A stretch of DNA of 64,000 bases from Rhodovulum sp. ES.010 (lineage in GTDB: Bacteria; Pseudomonadota; Alphaproteobacteria; Rhodobacterales; Rhodobacteraceae), in the NCBI RefSeq assembly GCF_900142935.1, contig NZ_FSRS01000001.1, forward strand, positions 1,746,001 through 1,810,000, in the 5' to 3' direction. Below the pieces are notes generated by a model that saw only the letters and a program-made list of their open reading frames with translations, was not told the DNA's origin and did not search any database. A program made the position numbers and the translations under genes. Position 1 is the stretch's first letter. Every line of letters starts with the position of its first letter. Below, piece by piece: positions 1 to 7,524 of the stretch.

Positions 1-446
1 CCACCCGCGACGAGGGCATCACCGTGCATGACGGCGGCACCTATCTCGCGATGGAGGGGCCGCAATTCTCGACGCTCGCCGAGTCCCGGCTCTACCGCGA
101 GAACTGGGGCTGCGACGTGATCGGGATGACCAACATGCCCGAGGCCAAGCTCGCCCGCGAGGCCGAGCTTTGCTACGCCTCCATCGCCATGGTCACCGAC
201 TACGATTGCTGGCATCCCGACCACGACGCGGTCGAGGTTTCCGACATCGTCAAGACGCTGACGGGCAATGCGGAAAAAGCCCGCGCCATGGTCACCCGCC
301 TGCCCGGCCTTCTGGGCGCGCACAAGCCCTGCGAGAAGGGCTGCGACCGGGCGCTGGACTACGCGATGATCACCGCGCCGGAAAAGCGCGACCCGGATGT
401 GATCGCCAAGCTCGACGCGGTGGCGGGACGCGTGCTGAACGGCTGA
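1..446 (+). CDS. mtnP: S-methyl-5'-thioadenosine phosphorylase, 3' part (runs off the left edge)
   Basis: C-terminal ~147 residues of a purine nucleoside phosphorylase-family enzyme that splits methylthioadenosine into adenine and methylthioribose-1-phosphate. The reading frame is open from base 3, so the gene begins before the window. Visible family signatures are MEGPQFSTLAESRLYR, the GMTNMPEAKLAREAELCYA stretch and VTDYDCWH, all typical of the MTAP branch. The adenine released is the substrate of apt, which lies 2.2 kb downstream on the same strand; unrelated small genes and a lower-GC gene now lie between them. The assignment is strong; only the N-terminal part is unseen. Confidence 0.93.
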   Translation, partial: TRDEGITVHDGGTYLAMEGPQFSTLAESRLYRENWGCDVIGMTNMPEAKLAREAELCYASIAMVTDYDCWHPDHDAVEVSDIVKTLTGNAEKARAMVTRLPGLLGAHKPCEKGCDRALDYAMITAPEKRDPDVIAKLDAVAGRVLNG

Positions 447-783
447 CGCCGCCCGGGCCGAGGCGCCGGGACGCGGGCCGCATGTTCCGGCATACGGCCC
501 GCCGCACGCCAGCGCCGCGTGGGCGGGACCTCAACGAAGGGGTATCGTCTGGGATGTCCGCAGGGCGGACGAAGCTGCCGTTGCCCGCATTTAACCCAGA
601 GTCTGCTTTCAGTTTGAACCGTTCAACAAACGGTTCTTTTGGGAGATACGCAAGCGGCAGCTTTGAGCCCGAAGTCACCGACGCAATGTCGCGATGGGGT
701 TCGCCTCCTTGAACTGAAAGTGACCTAAGGGATGGCTCATGTTTGGTTCTAAGACATCGCCTTAAATGTTGAGATGAATTGAA
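447..783. other. Intergenic, no gene recognised
   Basis: The 337 bp between the mtnP stop and the converging low-GC gene show no convincing coding frame on either strand. GC content falls from left to right, approaching that of the neighbouring 784-1899 gene. No clear terminator or promoter was recognised. Confidence 0.5.
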
Positions 784-1899
784 CTATTCTGTCAGATCTA
801 CCAGCGGCCCATGGATAGGATCGCCGTTTGAGTCAAACCGACTAACGTTTCGATAATGGTTGTAGAAGGTTTCAGGGGACAACCCGAACGCAACTTCAAA
901 CGCCTCAGTCCAACCGACACCGTGCCCTAGGCTGTCATAGAACTGCCCAATGGCTGGGTAGCCATACAAATCGACCAAATCAATAGCACCAACTGTTCCA
1001 GCACGATAGACATCTAGCGCTCGCGAGGCGAGAGCATCTCTTTTCTCAAGCGCTGTGAGGTCGGGAAAAGTATTTTCCAACCGGCGATAGTTAACGATAC
1101 GATAATCCCAATCAGGTGTCCGCAACGCAAACTGATTTCCGTAGGCTTGCGCGCTTCCCTCGCTCAACCACACAGGACCTTCATGCAATAGCTGCTCTTC
1201 TAGCCCTCGTTCCGTGAGTACAGCCCCCGCTAATTGGAATTGCATCAGGTGAACCATTTCATGAGCTATTAGAGAGTCCATCCACGCTTGATCAATCTCG
1301 GCCACGAGGCCAGCATCGTTTGCTACACACAGATACATAATGCCCGGCAGGGTCCTACCAGAGACACCTCTGTGCGATGTACAAGCATCCGCGATACCAG
1401 AGGACTCGTCCACAATTGGTAACTGCCCATGCTCAGAAAGCAAGCGTTTCAAGTCTGTCTCATTGTCGGCAACTACGATGACGTCGCGTCCAGCAAGATC
1501 AACCCTAAATGTCCGCTTTATGCCAATATGGGCTCGCATTGTAGAGGCGAGTACGCGCCCTCTAAAGCTCGAACCTATTGCGTCAGAAAAAACGATTTCC
1601 GGCTTGTCGTTTCCCAGTGATGGCCAGAACTGTTGTAGCTCAGTTTGGATCAGTCCGATGCGACGGCAGACGCTATTACCAAGACTCACATCAAATGTGC
1701 GTTCAAAGACCAACCCGCTCTCGAGTTGGAATTCTGCTAGAGCTCTGCGCGTATTTGGACCCACTTCCCCATCGCTAACACCGGGATCATAGCCAGCCTC
1801 AGTAAGCTGATTTTGCACGCAACGAACTCCCTCCTTTATTTGTGCGGCGGAAGCATTCGGGAAGATGAAAAGAAGAACAAAAAAACAGAATACCCGCAT
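784..1899 (-). CDS. Exported peptidoglycan-binding / HExxH zinc-peptidase-like protein
   Basis: 371 residues. A signal peptide (residues 1-19, ending NASAAQ) is followed by a short peptidoglycan-binding type 1 repeat (about 24-65, with the GxxGPNTRRAL pattern). A C-terminal domain carries HEMVH at 213-217 and WLSEG at 244-248. HExxH followed by a downstream Glu in a W-L-x-E-G setting is the zinc-ligand arrangement of gluzincin metallopeptidases, so a cell-envelope peptidase is a reasonable inference; the substrate is unknown. The ATG at 1899 is preceded by AAGGAA at good spacing. Base composition is clearly lower in GC than the flanking mtnP and apt genes and codons are less GC3-biased, which suggests horizontal acquisition. 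It converges on mtnP. Family-level confidence only. Confidence 0.7.
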   Translation of the reverse strand: MRVFCFFVLLFIFPNASAAQIKEGVRCVQNQLTEAGYDPGVSDGEVGPNTRRALAEFQLESGLVFERTFDVSLGNSVCRRIGLIQTELQQFWPSLGNDKPEIVFSDAIGSSFRGRVLASTMRAHIGIKRTFRVDLAGRDVIVVADNETDLKRLLSEHGQLPIVDESSGIADACTSHRGVSGRTLPGIMYLCVANDAGLVAEIDQAWMDSLIAHEMVHLMQFQLAGAVLTERGLEEQLLHEGPVWLSEGSAQAYGNQFALRTPDWDYRIVNYRRLENTFPDLTALEKRDALASRALDVYRAGTVGAIDLVDLYGYPAIGQFYDSLGHGVGWTEAFEVAFGLSPETFYNHYRNVSRFDSNGDPIHGPLVDLTE

Positions 1900-2161
1900 A
1901 GATCAATTTCCTTGGTGGTTCATCCGATTATTGTAGTTGGAGAGATTGCAATTTTCAGTATTGTTTTCAAGTCTGACCTCCCTTTCTGGCACAAACTTTG
2001 TGGGGCGTCTCCCCGATGCACCAGAAATCTATCAAATAGCTTAGTCCAGAGCAGACATTCGTGCAACGCGCAGCATCCGAAACTTAGGGCTCGAAGCGGC
2101 CCAACGGCCGGGGCGTGATCGCCCGCCGAGGGCGGATCGTCAGCGCCCGATACCGGCCCGC

Positions 2162-2326
2162 CTATTTGCCGTCGCCGTGCTCTTTCATGAACGTGCGGAT
2201 GAAGGCGCGGATCTCGCGGGCGGCCGAGGTGTCGAGCTCCTTGCACAGCTCCACGAACGCGTCGCGCTCGGCCTTGTCGAGCCGCAGGACAAGCTGGCTG
2301 TCCTTCTTGCCACTCTTCTTGCCCAT
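2162..2326 (-). CDS. Small ribbon-helix-helix-like protein
   Basis: 54 residues starting MGKKSGKKD. A short strand (SQLVLRLDKAERDAF) followed by two helices (VELCKELDTSAAREIRAFIRTF) matches the ribbon-helix-helix (CopG/Arc) pattern of small DNA-binding proteins and antitoxins. The start was placed at the ATG at 2326 because GGAGGG lies just upstream; the longer frame has no such site. It is divergent from a 38-codon ORF, and the shared 112-bp spacer holds a palindrome over a possible -10 element, so autoregulation is a fair guess. No toxin-like partner could be recognised. The family call is from pattern only. Confidence 0.6.
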   Translation of the reverse strand: MGKKSGKKDSQLVLRLDKAERDAFVELCKELDTSAAREIRAFIRTFMKEHGDGK

Positions 2327-2348
2327 GGCGGCGCCACCCTCCGCAACC

Positions 2349-2378
2349 TTGACTTTTTGCCTAGGCGTTGTATATACA
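2349..2378 (+). promoter_or_regulatory. Candidate promoter with overlapping palindrome
   Basis: TTGACT (2349-2354) and TATATA (2371-2376) are separated by 16 bp, a good sigma-70-type match reading toward the 38-codon ORF and apt. The perfect palindrome TGTATATACA (2369-2378) covers the -10 box and lies between the ribbon-helix-helix gene and the divergent ORF. It is a natural place for that small regulator to bind; this is inference. Confidence 0.5.
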
Positions 2379-2438
2379 CCCCATCCATATCGCAACCGGG
2401 GACGTTGGTGCAATAACGATAACGAAAGGATAACGACC

Positions 2439-2555
2439 ATGACCCTTCAATCCGCGCAGGCCATCCTCATGCGGGACCGCATGGACTGGCGCAAGCCGCA
2501 TCTGAACTGGATTTCGGACAGGTATTACCGCTACTTCCGCACGTCGCGCGGCTGA
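2439..2555 (+). CDS. 38-residue small protein, unknown function
   Basis: ATG at 2439 preceded by AAAGGA at about 8 nt. The product (MTLQSAQAILMRDRMDW... ending YFRTSRG) is basic and aromatic-rich, with no membrane segment or known motif. It follows the candidate promoter at 2349-2378 and precedes apt by 93 bp, so it may be a leader ORF for apt or a small partner of the divergent ribbon-helix-helix protein. The good ribosome-binding site and promoter are the only support. Confidence 0.4.
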   Translation: MTLQSAQAILMRDRMDWRKPHLNWISDRYYRYFRTSRG

Positions 2556-2648
2556 CGGGCCGGGCCGTCTCGCGGCAATCGGAAGCATTGAACCCGGCCG
2601 CACAATCGGCCAAACGGGGAGCCAAAAGGAAAACGAGGGCGCCCCGCG

Positions 2649-3188
2649 ATGCCGAAGACCACCTCCGTCAAGGATTACATCCGCACGATCGTCGACTTCC
2701 CGCACGAGGGGATCATGTTCCGCGACGTGACGACCCTGTTCGCCGATCCGCGGGGCTTCCGCATGGCGATCGACCAGCTGCTGCACCCCTATGCGGGCGA
2801 GCGGATCGACAAGGTCGTGGGGCTCGAGGCGCGCGGCTTCATCCTGGGCGGCGCGATCGCGCACCAGTTGTCCAGGGGCTTCGTGCCGGTGCGCAAGAAG
2901 GGCAAGCTGCCGGCCGCCACCATCGCCGAGGACTACCAGCTCGAATACGGCGAGGCGGTGGTCGAGATCCACGATGACGCGCTTTCGCCGGGCGAGAAGG
3001 TGCTGGTCGTCGACGACCTGCTGGCCACCGGCGGCACCGCCGCGGCGGGCATCAAGCTGTGCGAACGGCTGGGCGCCGAGATCGTCGGCTGCGCCTTCAT
3101 CGTCGATTTGCCCGACCTCGGCGGCCGCAAGCGGCTGGAGGCGATGGGCATCGACGTGCACGCGCTCTGCGACTATTCGGGCCACTGA
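2649..3188 (+). CDS. apt: Adenine phosphoribosyltransferase
   Basis: 179 residues, the usual length. It converts adenine plus PRPP to AMP in the cytoplasm. The PRPP-binding signature [13 protein letters not shown] is at residues 118-130, and the N-terminal [13 protein letters not shown] and [12 protein letters not shown] blocks are characteristic of Apt. The start is the ATG at 2649 with GAGGG upstream. It recycles the adenine released by the mtnP product encoded upstream. The gene ends 7 bp before the converging FAD oxidase. Confidence 0.96.
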   Translation: MPKTTSVKDYIRTIVDFPHEGIMFRDVTTLFADPRGFRMAIDQLLHPYAGERIDKVVGLEARGFILGGAIAHQLSRGFVPVRKKGKLPAATIAEDYQLEYGEAVVEIHDDALSPGEKVLVVDDLLATGGTAAAGIKLCERLGAEIVGCAFIVDLPDLGGRKRLEAMGIDVHALCDYSGH

Positions 3189-3195
3189 CCGGCGC

Positions 3196-4611
3196 TCACC
3201 GCGCCCGCAGCACCGCGCCCGGGTTCATGACGCCCAAGGGGTCGAGCGCGTCCTTGATCGCGCGCATCGCGGCCAGCTTGGCCGGGTCGCCATAGCGTTC
3301 CAGGTCCTCGACCTTCAGCCGCCCCACCCCGTGCTCGGCGCTGACCGAGCCGCCCAGCGCGTGCACCAGGTCGTGCACGCAGGCCTTGATCGCCCCGCGC
3401 TTGTCCTCGTGGTCGGCACGGCTTTCGCCCGGCACCGGGAACACGTTGTAATGCAGGTTGCCGTCGCCGACATGGCCGAAGCAGTTGACGCGGAACGCCC
3501 CGATCTTCGCCAGCGCCGGCCCGCCCTGCGCGATGAACTCCGGGATCGCGGACAGCGGCACCGAGATGTCGTGCGACGAGATCGCGCCGATCTTGCGGTT
3601 CGCCAGCGGCAGGCTTTCGCGCACCGCCCAGAACTCCGCCCGCTGCGCCTCGGACTGCGCGATCAGCCCGTCGCTGACCAGCCCCGCCTCCGCCGCCTCG
3701 GCGAACAGCGCCTCCAGCGCCGCGTCCGGGTCCTGCCCCGCCCCCAGGCCCAGGTCGATCAGCACCGCCCAGTCCGGCGGCACGGGCCAGGGCAGGCGCA
3801 CCTCCGGCATGGTCTCGGCCAGGAAGTCGAAGCCCTGCCGCGCCATCAACTCGAAGGCCGACACGCCCTCGCCGATCCGCGCCTGTGCCAGCGCCAGCAG
3901 CTTCAGCGCCGCCTCCGGCCCCTCCACCACCATCAGCGCCGCCCCGGTCCGCGCGGGACGCGGCGCCAGCTTCAGCGCGGCGGCGGTGATGATCCCCAGC
4001 GTCCCCTCCGCCCCGATCAGCAGGTGGCGCAGGTCGTATCCGGTATTGTCCTTCCTCAGCCGCTTCAGCCCGTTGAGGATCGACCCGTCGGGCAGCACCG
4101 CCTCCACCCCGAGGCACAGCTCGCGCGCATTGCCGTAGCGCAGCACGTTGACCCCGCCCGCATTGGTCGCCAACAGCCCCCCGATCCGCGCCGAGCCTTC
4201 CGAGGCCAGCGACAGCGGGAACAGCCGCCCGGCCGCCTCGGCGGCCTCCTGCACCTCGGTCAGGATCGCGCCGGCCTCGGCCACCAGCACGTTCTCGTCC
4301 GCGTAGACGGCGCGGATCGCCCGCATCCGCTCCAGCGACACGATCACCGGCGCCGGCCCCTCGGGCATCACCTGCCCCCCGACGAGGCCGGTCCCCCCGC
4401 CATAGGGCACGATCCCCACCCGCGCCTCGGCACAGGCGCGCACGATCGCGGCCACCTCCCCGGCCGAGCCGGGCGCCAGCAGCAGCCCGCCCTGCCCCGC
4501 ATAGCGGCCGCGCGGCTCTTCCAGGTAGGCGGGCGCGAGGTCGCGCACCGCCTGTTCGGGCAGCCGCGCCCGCAGCGCGGCGGCGACATCTTCGGTGACG
4601 GGGTTCAGCAT
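3196..4611 (-). CDS. FAD-linked oxidase, GlcD / D-2-hydroxyacid dehydrogenase type
   Basis: 471 residues from the ATG at 4611 (GAAAGGA upstream), the usual length for the GlcD/Dld2 group. The N-terminal FAD-binding type 4 domain shows PYGGGTGLVGGQV and the later NAGG and GAEGTLGIIT blocks. The C-terminal FAD-oxidase domain ends with HVGDGNLHYNVF and SAEHGVGRLK, which carry the flavin- and substrate-site histidines. The likely reaction is oxidation of a D-2-hydroxyacid (glycolate, D-lactate or D-2-hydroxyglutarate) to the 2-oxoacid; the substrate cannot be chosen from sequence alone. There are no glcE/glcF genes beside it, which favours a single-subunit D-lactate or D-2-hydroxyglutarate dehydrogenase. 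It ends 7 bp from apt. Confidence 0.85.
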   Translation of the reverse strand: MLNPVTEDVAAALRARLPEQAVRDLAPAYLEEPRGRYAGQGGLLLAPGSAGEVAAIVRACAEARVGIVPYGGGTGLVGGQVMPEGPAPVIVSLERMRAIRAVYADENVLVAEAGAILTEVQEAAEAAGRLFPLSLASEGSARIGGLLATNAGGVNVLRYGNARELCLGVEAVLPDGSILNGLKRLRKDNTGYDLRHLLIGAEGTLGIITAAALKLAPRPARTGAALMVVEGPEAALKLLALAQARIGEGVSAFELMARQGFDFLAETMPEVRLPWPVPPDWAVLIDLGLGAGQDPDAALEALFAEAAEAGLVSDGLIAQSEAQRAEFWAVRESLPLANRKIGAISSHDISVPLSAIPEFIAQGGPALAKIGAFRVNCFGHVGDGNLHYNVFPVPGESRADHEDKRGAIKACVHDLVHALGGSVSAEHGVGRLKVEDLERYGDPAKLAAMRAIKDALDPLGVMNPGAVLRAR

Positions 4612-4660
4612 GGGCGGTCCTTTCGGCCCCGGTGAACCACGCCCCCCGTCCGCGTGCAAG

Positions 4661-5494
4661 TCACTCGGGGTCGTGCAGATGCGCGGGCTCCAGCACGATC
4701 ACCGTGGGCCGCTCGGGCAGGGTCTTCAGCGACACCTCCAGGTGGCTTTCGCCGGGGCGCCGCACCTCGAACTCCTCGCCGATCCCGGTCAGGAACCGGT
4801 CCAGCGAGTAGTCCCCGAACCAGTGCATCGGGATGACGATGGAGCTTTTCAGCCGCTCCAGCACGCCGATCATCGTCGGCAGGTCCAGCGTCAGCCCGCC
4901 ATCCACCGGCGCCATCACCACGTCGAGCCGGCCGAGCGAGGCGTACTGGTTGTCGTCGGGCGCGTGATGCAGGTGGCCCAGATGCCCGATGCACAGCCCC
5001 GCCACCTCGAAGACGAAGATCGAGTTGCCGTTCTCGCGCACCACGTTGCGGTCGTAGCCGCGCACATCGGTGGGCACGTTGCGCACCAGCATCTCGCCGA
5101 GGTCGAGGTAATGGTCGGCCGCCTTGCCCTCGCTGTCGGCCCAGCCCTGCAGCACATACGGGATCGACGGGTCGGGGAAGGCGGTGAAATGGGTGTGATG
5201 CGCGTTGTTCATGGTCACCACGTCGGGGATCAGCCCGGTGGTCCCGAGAAACCCGGTGAAGTCGGTCGCCGCGGTCAGCCCGCCCGCGGTCTCGATCACG
5301 AAGGTCGCGTGGTCGACATAGTTCAGCCGCACGCTGTAGGCGTCCGGCAGCGGCGTGCCGAAGCTGGCGCGGTGGACGTAGCTCAGCGCCGGGTCGGCGT
5401 CGGCAATGGCGATGCAATGGCTGGGGCGGCGCTCCTGCGCCAGCGCGGGCAGCGCGACGAGGATGCAGAGAAGCGTCAGGCACGAACGGATCAT
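4661..5494 (-). CDS. Exported MBL-fold metallo-hydrolase-like protein
   Basis: 277 residues. The start at 5494 was chosen for its strong GAGGAGGTG site and because it exposes a signal peptide (MIRSCLTLLCILVALPALAQ). The mature part resembles the beta-lactamase-like family 3 (UlaG-type) fold: YVDHATFVIET, TDFTG, NNAHHTHF, GHLGHLHH and IPMHWFGD. The classic HxHxDH motif is not visible; the histidines of NNAHHTHF, HLGHLHH and MHWF may supply metal ligands. A periplasmic hydrolase is likely; no substrate can be proposed. It lies 49 bp upstream, on the same strand, of the FAD oxidase and could be co-transcribed with it. Confidence 0.75.
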   Translation of the reverse strand: MIRSCLTLLCILVALPALAQERRPSHCIAIADADPALSYVHRASFGTPLPDAYSVRLNYVDHATFVIETAGGLTAATDFTGFLGTTGLIPDVVTMNNAHHTHFTAFPDPSIPYVLQGWADSEGKAADHYLDLGEMLVRNVPTDVRGYDRNVVRENGNSIFVFEVAGLCIGHLGHLHHAPDDNQYASLGRLDVVMAPVDGGLTLDLPTMIGVLERLKSSIVIPMHWFGDYSLDRFLTGIGEEFEVRRPGESHLEVSLKTLPERPTVIVLEPAHLHDPE

Positions 5495-5589
5495 GGGCGG
5501 GCACCTCCTCGCCCAAAGGATAGCGCATCCTGGCGCGCGGTCACGGCCCGCGGAATGCCAAGGGAAGGTGAACGCGCCGGCCGGCGGGA

Positions 5590-5644
5590 TCCGACAAAAG
5601 TCCGATGAAAGTCCGATGGAATTCCGATGCAATTCCGATGCCGG
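5590..5644. repeat. Five 11-bp tandem repeat units (TCCGATGnAAn)
   Basis: Five consecutive 11-bp units begin at 5590, 5601, 5612, 5623 and 5634, each starting TCCGA; the middle units read TCCGATG followed by AA-containing tails. The array lies in the 177-bp gap upstream of the MBL-fold gene and downstream of the GNAT stop. An 11-bp period puts every unit on the same face of the helix, so a protein-binding array or an expanding microsatellite are both possible. Confidence 0.8.
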
Positions 5645-5671
5645 ACTCCGGGCCGCAACGGGTGTTGCGCG

Positions 5672-6262
5672 CTACCCCGTGCCGGTCGCCGTCCGCCCGC
5701 GCCGGTCGCTGCGCAGGTTGGCGTAGAGGACATGGTTGCGCCAGCGCCCGTTGATCTGGAGATAGGCCTGCGCCACGCCCTCGTACTTGAAGCCGCTCTT
5801 TTCCAGCACCCCCCGCGAGGCCGCGTTCTCGGGCAGGCAGGCCGCCTCGATCCGGCTGAGATCGCGCAGGGTGAAGGCGTGGTGCACCACCGCCTCGATC
5901 GCCTCGCGCATGTAGCCCTGGCGGGCAAAAGGCTCGCCAATCCAATAGCCTAGCGTGCCCGATTGCGACGGCCCCCGGCGGATGTTGTCAAGCGTGATCG
6001 CCCCCAGCAGCACGTCGTCGGCGCGGCGGATCAGGAACAGCGGCAGCGCCGAGCCCGAGCCCAGCGCGCGCTGCGCCCAGTAGACCCGGTTGGTGAACGC
6101 CTTGCGGGTCAGGTGATCCTGGGCCCAGGCGGGCTCCCAGGGGGTCAGGAAGGCCGCGCTGCCCGCGCGCAGCGCGGTCCAGTCGCGAAAGTCGGAATGG
6201 GCGGGCGGGCGCAAGGTCATCCGCTCGGTCTCGATGCGGACCCGGCGCCTCAGGCTCAGCAT
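5672..6262 (-). CDS. GNAT-family N-acetyltransferase, RimJ/RimL type
   Basis: 196 residues. RIETERMTLRPP at the N-terminus, the acetyl-CoA-binding region YWIGEPFARQGYMREA, and the C-terminal ACLPENAASRGVLEKSGFKYEG are the RimJ/RimL-type signature. Such enzymes transfer acetyl from acetyl-CoA to the alpha-amino group of ribosomal proteins or to other small substrates. The ATG at 6262 shares its A with the TGA of the M16 peptidase gene, so the two are translationally coupled, and thrC overlaps on the other side. Its true substrate is unknown. Confidence 0.85.
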   Translation of the reverse strand: MLSLRRRVRIETERMTLRPPAHSDFRDWTALRAGSAAFLTPWEPAWAQDHLTRKAFTNRVYWAQRALGSGSALPLFLIRRADDVLLGAITLDNIRRGPSQSGTLGYWIGEPFARQGYMREAIEAVVHHAFTLRDLSRIEAACLPENAASRGVLEKSGFKYEGVAQAYLQINGRWRNHVLYANLRSDRRGRTATGTG

Positions 6263-7524
6263 CAGGCCGCGAGCCTGCCCTGCAGCGCCTCCAGCGCCGG
6301 CGCCCGCTCCACCGGCCCGTAGAGCGCGAGCGCCGCGCGCCCCGTCGCCGCCAGCCGGGCGGCGAAGTCGCGCACGTCGCCCGTCGTCACCGCGTCGATA
6401 TGGGCCACCGTCTCGTCCACGCCGGGCACGCGGTCCCAGATCGACACCAGCCGGGCCAGCCGCTCGGCGCGGTTCGACAGGCTTTCCAGCCCCATCAGCA
6501 GCCCGGCCTTCATCTGCACCCGCGCCCGCGCCACCTCGGCCGGCGTGAGGTCCTGGGCGGCGCGCGCCATCTCGGCCATGGTCAGGTCGGCCATCTCGCC
6601 GATCTGGTCCGCCCCGGTGCCGGCATAAAGCGTGATCGTCCCGGTATCGGCATAGGCGCCGGCCTGGGCGAACACGGTATAGCAAAGCCCGCGCTTCTCG
6701 CGCAGTTCCTGGAACAGCCGCGAGGACATCCCGCCCCCAAGCGCCGTGGAAAACACCTGCGCGGTGTAGATCGCGGGGTCGCGGTAGCCCGGGCATTCGA
6801 AGGCCAGCGCCATATGCGCCTGTTCCAGCGGCTTGACCTCGCGCCGCTCGCCCCCGGTGAACCGGGCGGGTTCGTGGCCGTCGCGCCCGGCGGCCTGCAT
6901 GCCGCCGAACAACCCCTCGGCCAGCCGCACGATCTCGTCGTGGTTGACGGCCCCGGTCGCCGACAGGATCATCCGGTCCGGCGTGTAATGCCGCCCGATG
7001 AACGCCAGAAGGTCGGCGCGCGAAAACCGCCGCACCCGCTCGGCCGGGCCCAGCAGCGTGCGCCCGATCGCCTGGCCCGGATAGGAGACCTCCTGCAGCC
7101 AGTCGAAGATCACGTCGTCGGGCGTGTCCAGCACCTGCCCGATCTCCTGCAGGATCACGCCCCGCTCGACCTCGATCTCGTCGGTCTCGAACCGCGGATT
7201 CAGGAGGATATCGGCCAGCACGTCGAGCGCCAGGGGCACGTCGGCCTCCAGCACGCGGGCGTAATAGGCCGTCATCTCGCGCCCCGTATAGGCGTTGATA
7301 TAGCCGCCCACATCCTCGATCGCCTCGGCGATCTGCAGGGTCGTGCGCTTCCCGGTGCCCTTGAAGGCCATGTGTTCCAGGAAATGGGCGATGCCGTTCT
7401 CGTCGGCGCGCTCGTCGCGGCCGCCGGCCATGACCCAGATGCCGATGGCGGCGGACTGCACATCGGGCATGCGCTCGGTGACGATACGGAAGCCGTTCGG
7501 CAAGCGGTGCAGGTCTACGCTCAA
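6262..7524 (-). CDS. M16-family zinc peptidase (processing-peptidase-like)
   Basis: 420 residues. The inverted zinc motif HxxEH is present as HFLEH within GIAHFLEHMAFKGT near residue 48, with the downstream Glu in the EVERGVILQEI helix. LGGGMSSRLFQELREKRGLCY in the second half is the usual M16 C-domain signature. The length fits one-chain bacterial homologues of mitochondrial processing peptidase. There is no signal peptide, so it is probably cytoplasmic. It overlaps thrC by 4 bp upstream and the GNAT gene by 1 bp downstream, forming a tight operon thrC-M16-GNAT that is common in Rhodobacteraceae. Confidence 0.93.
   Translation of the reverse strand: MSVDLHRLPNGFRIVTERMPDVQSAAIGIWVMAGGRDERADENGIAHFLEHMAFKGTGKRTTLQIAEAIEDVGGYINAYTGREMTAYYARVLEADVPLALDVLADILLNPRFETDEIEVERGVILQEIGQVLDTPDDVIFDWLQEVSYPGQAIGRTLLGPAERVRRFSRADLLAFIGRHYTPDRMILSATGAVNHDEIVRLAEGLFGGMQAAGRDGHEPARFTGGERREVKPLEQAHMALAFECPGYRDPAIYTAQVFSTALGGGMSSRLFQELREKRGLCYTVFAQAGAYADTGTITLYAGTGADQIGEMADLTMAEMARAAQDLTPAEVARARVQMKAGLLMGLESLSNRAERLARLVSIWDRVPGVDETVAHIDAVTTGDVRDFAARLAATGRAALALYGPVERAPALEALQGRLAA

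Noticed and set aside
2791..4635. Very long open frame (614 codons) across apt and the FAD oxidase
   Set aside because: Runs antisense or out of frame through two well-supported genes; Arg/Pro/His-rich shadow of GC-rich coding DNA.
5590..5644. CRISPR array
   Set aside because: Units are 11 bp and contiguous, with no spacers and no cas genes nearby.
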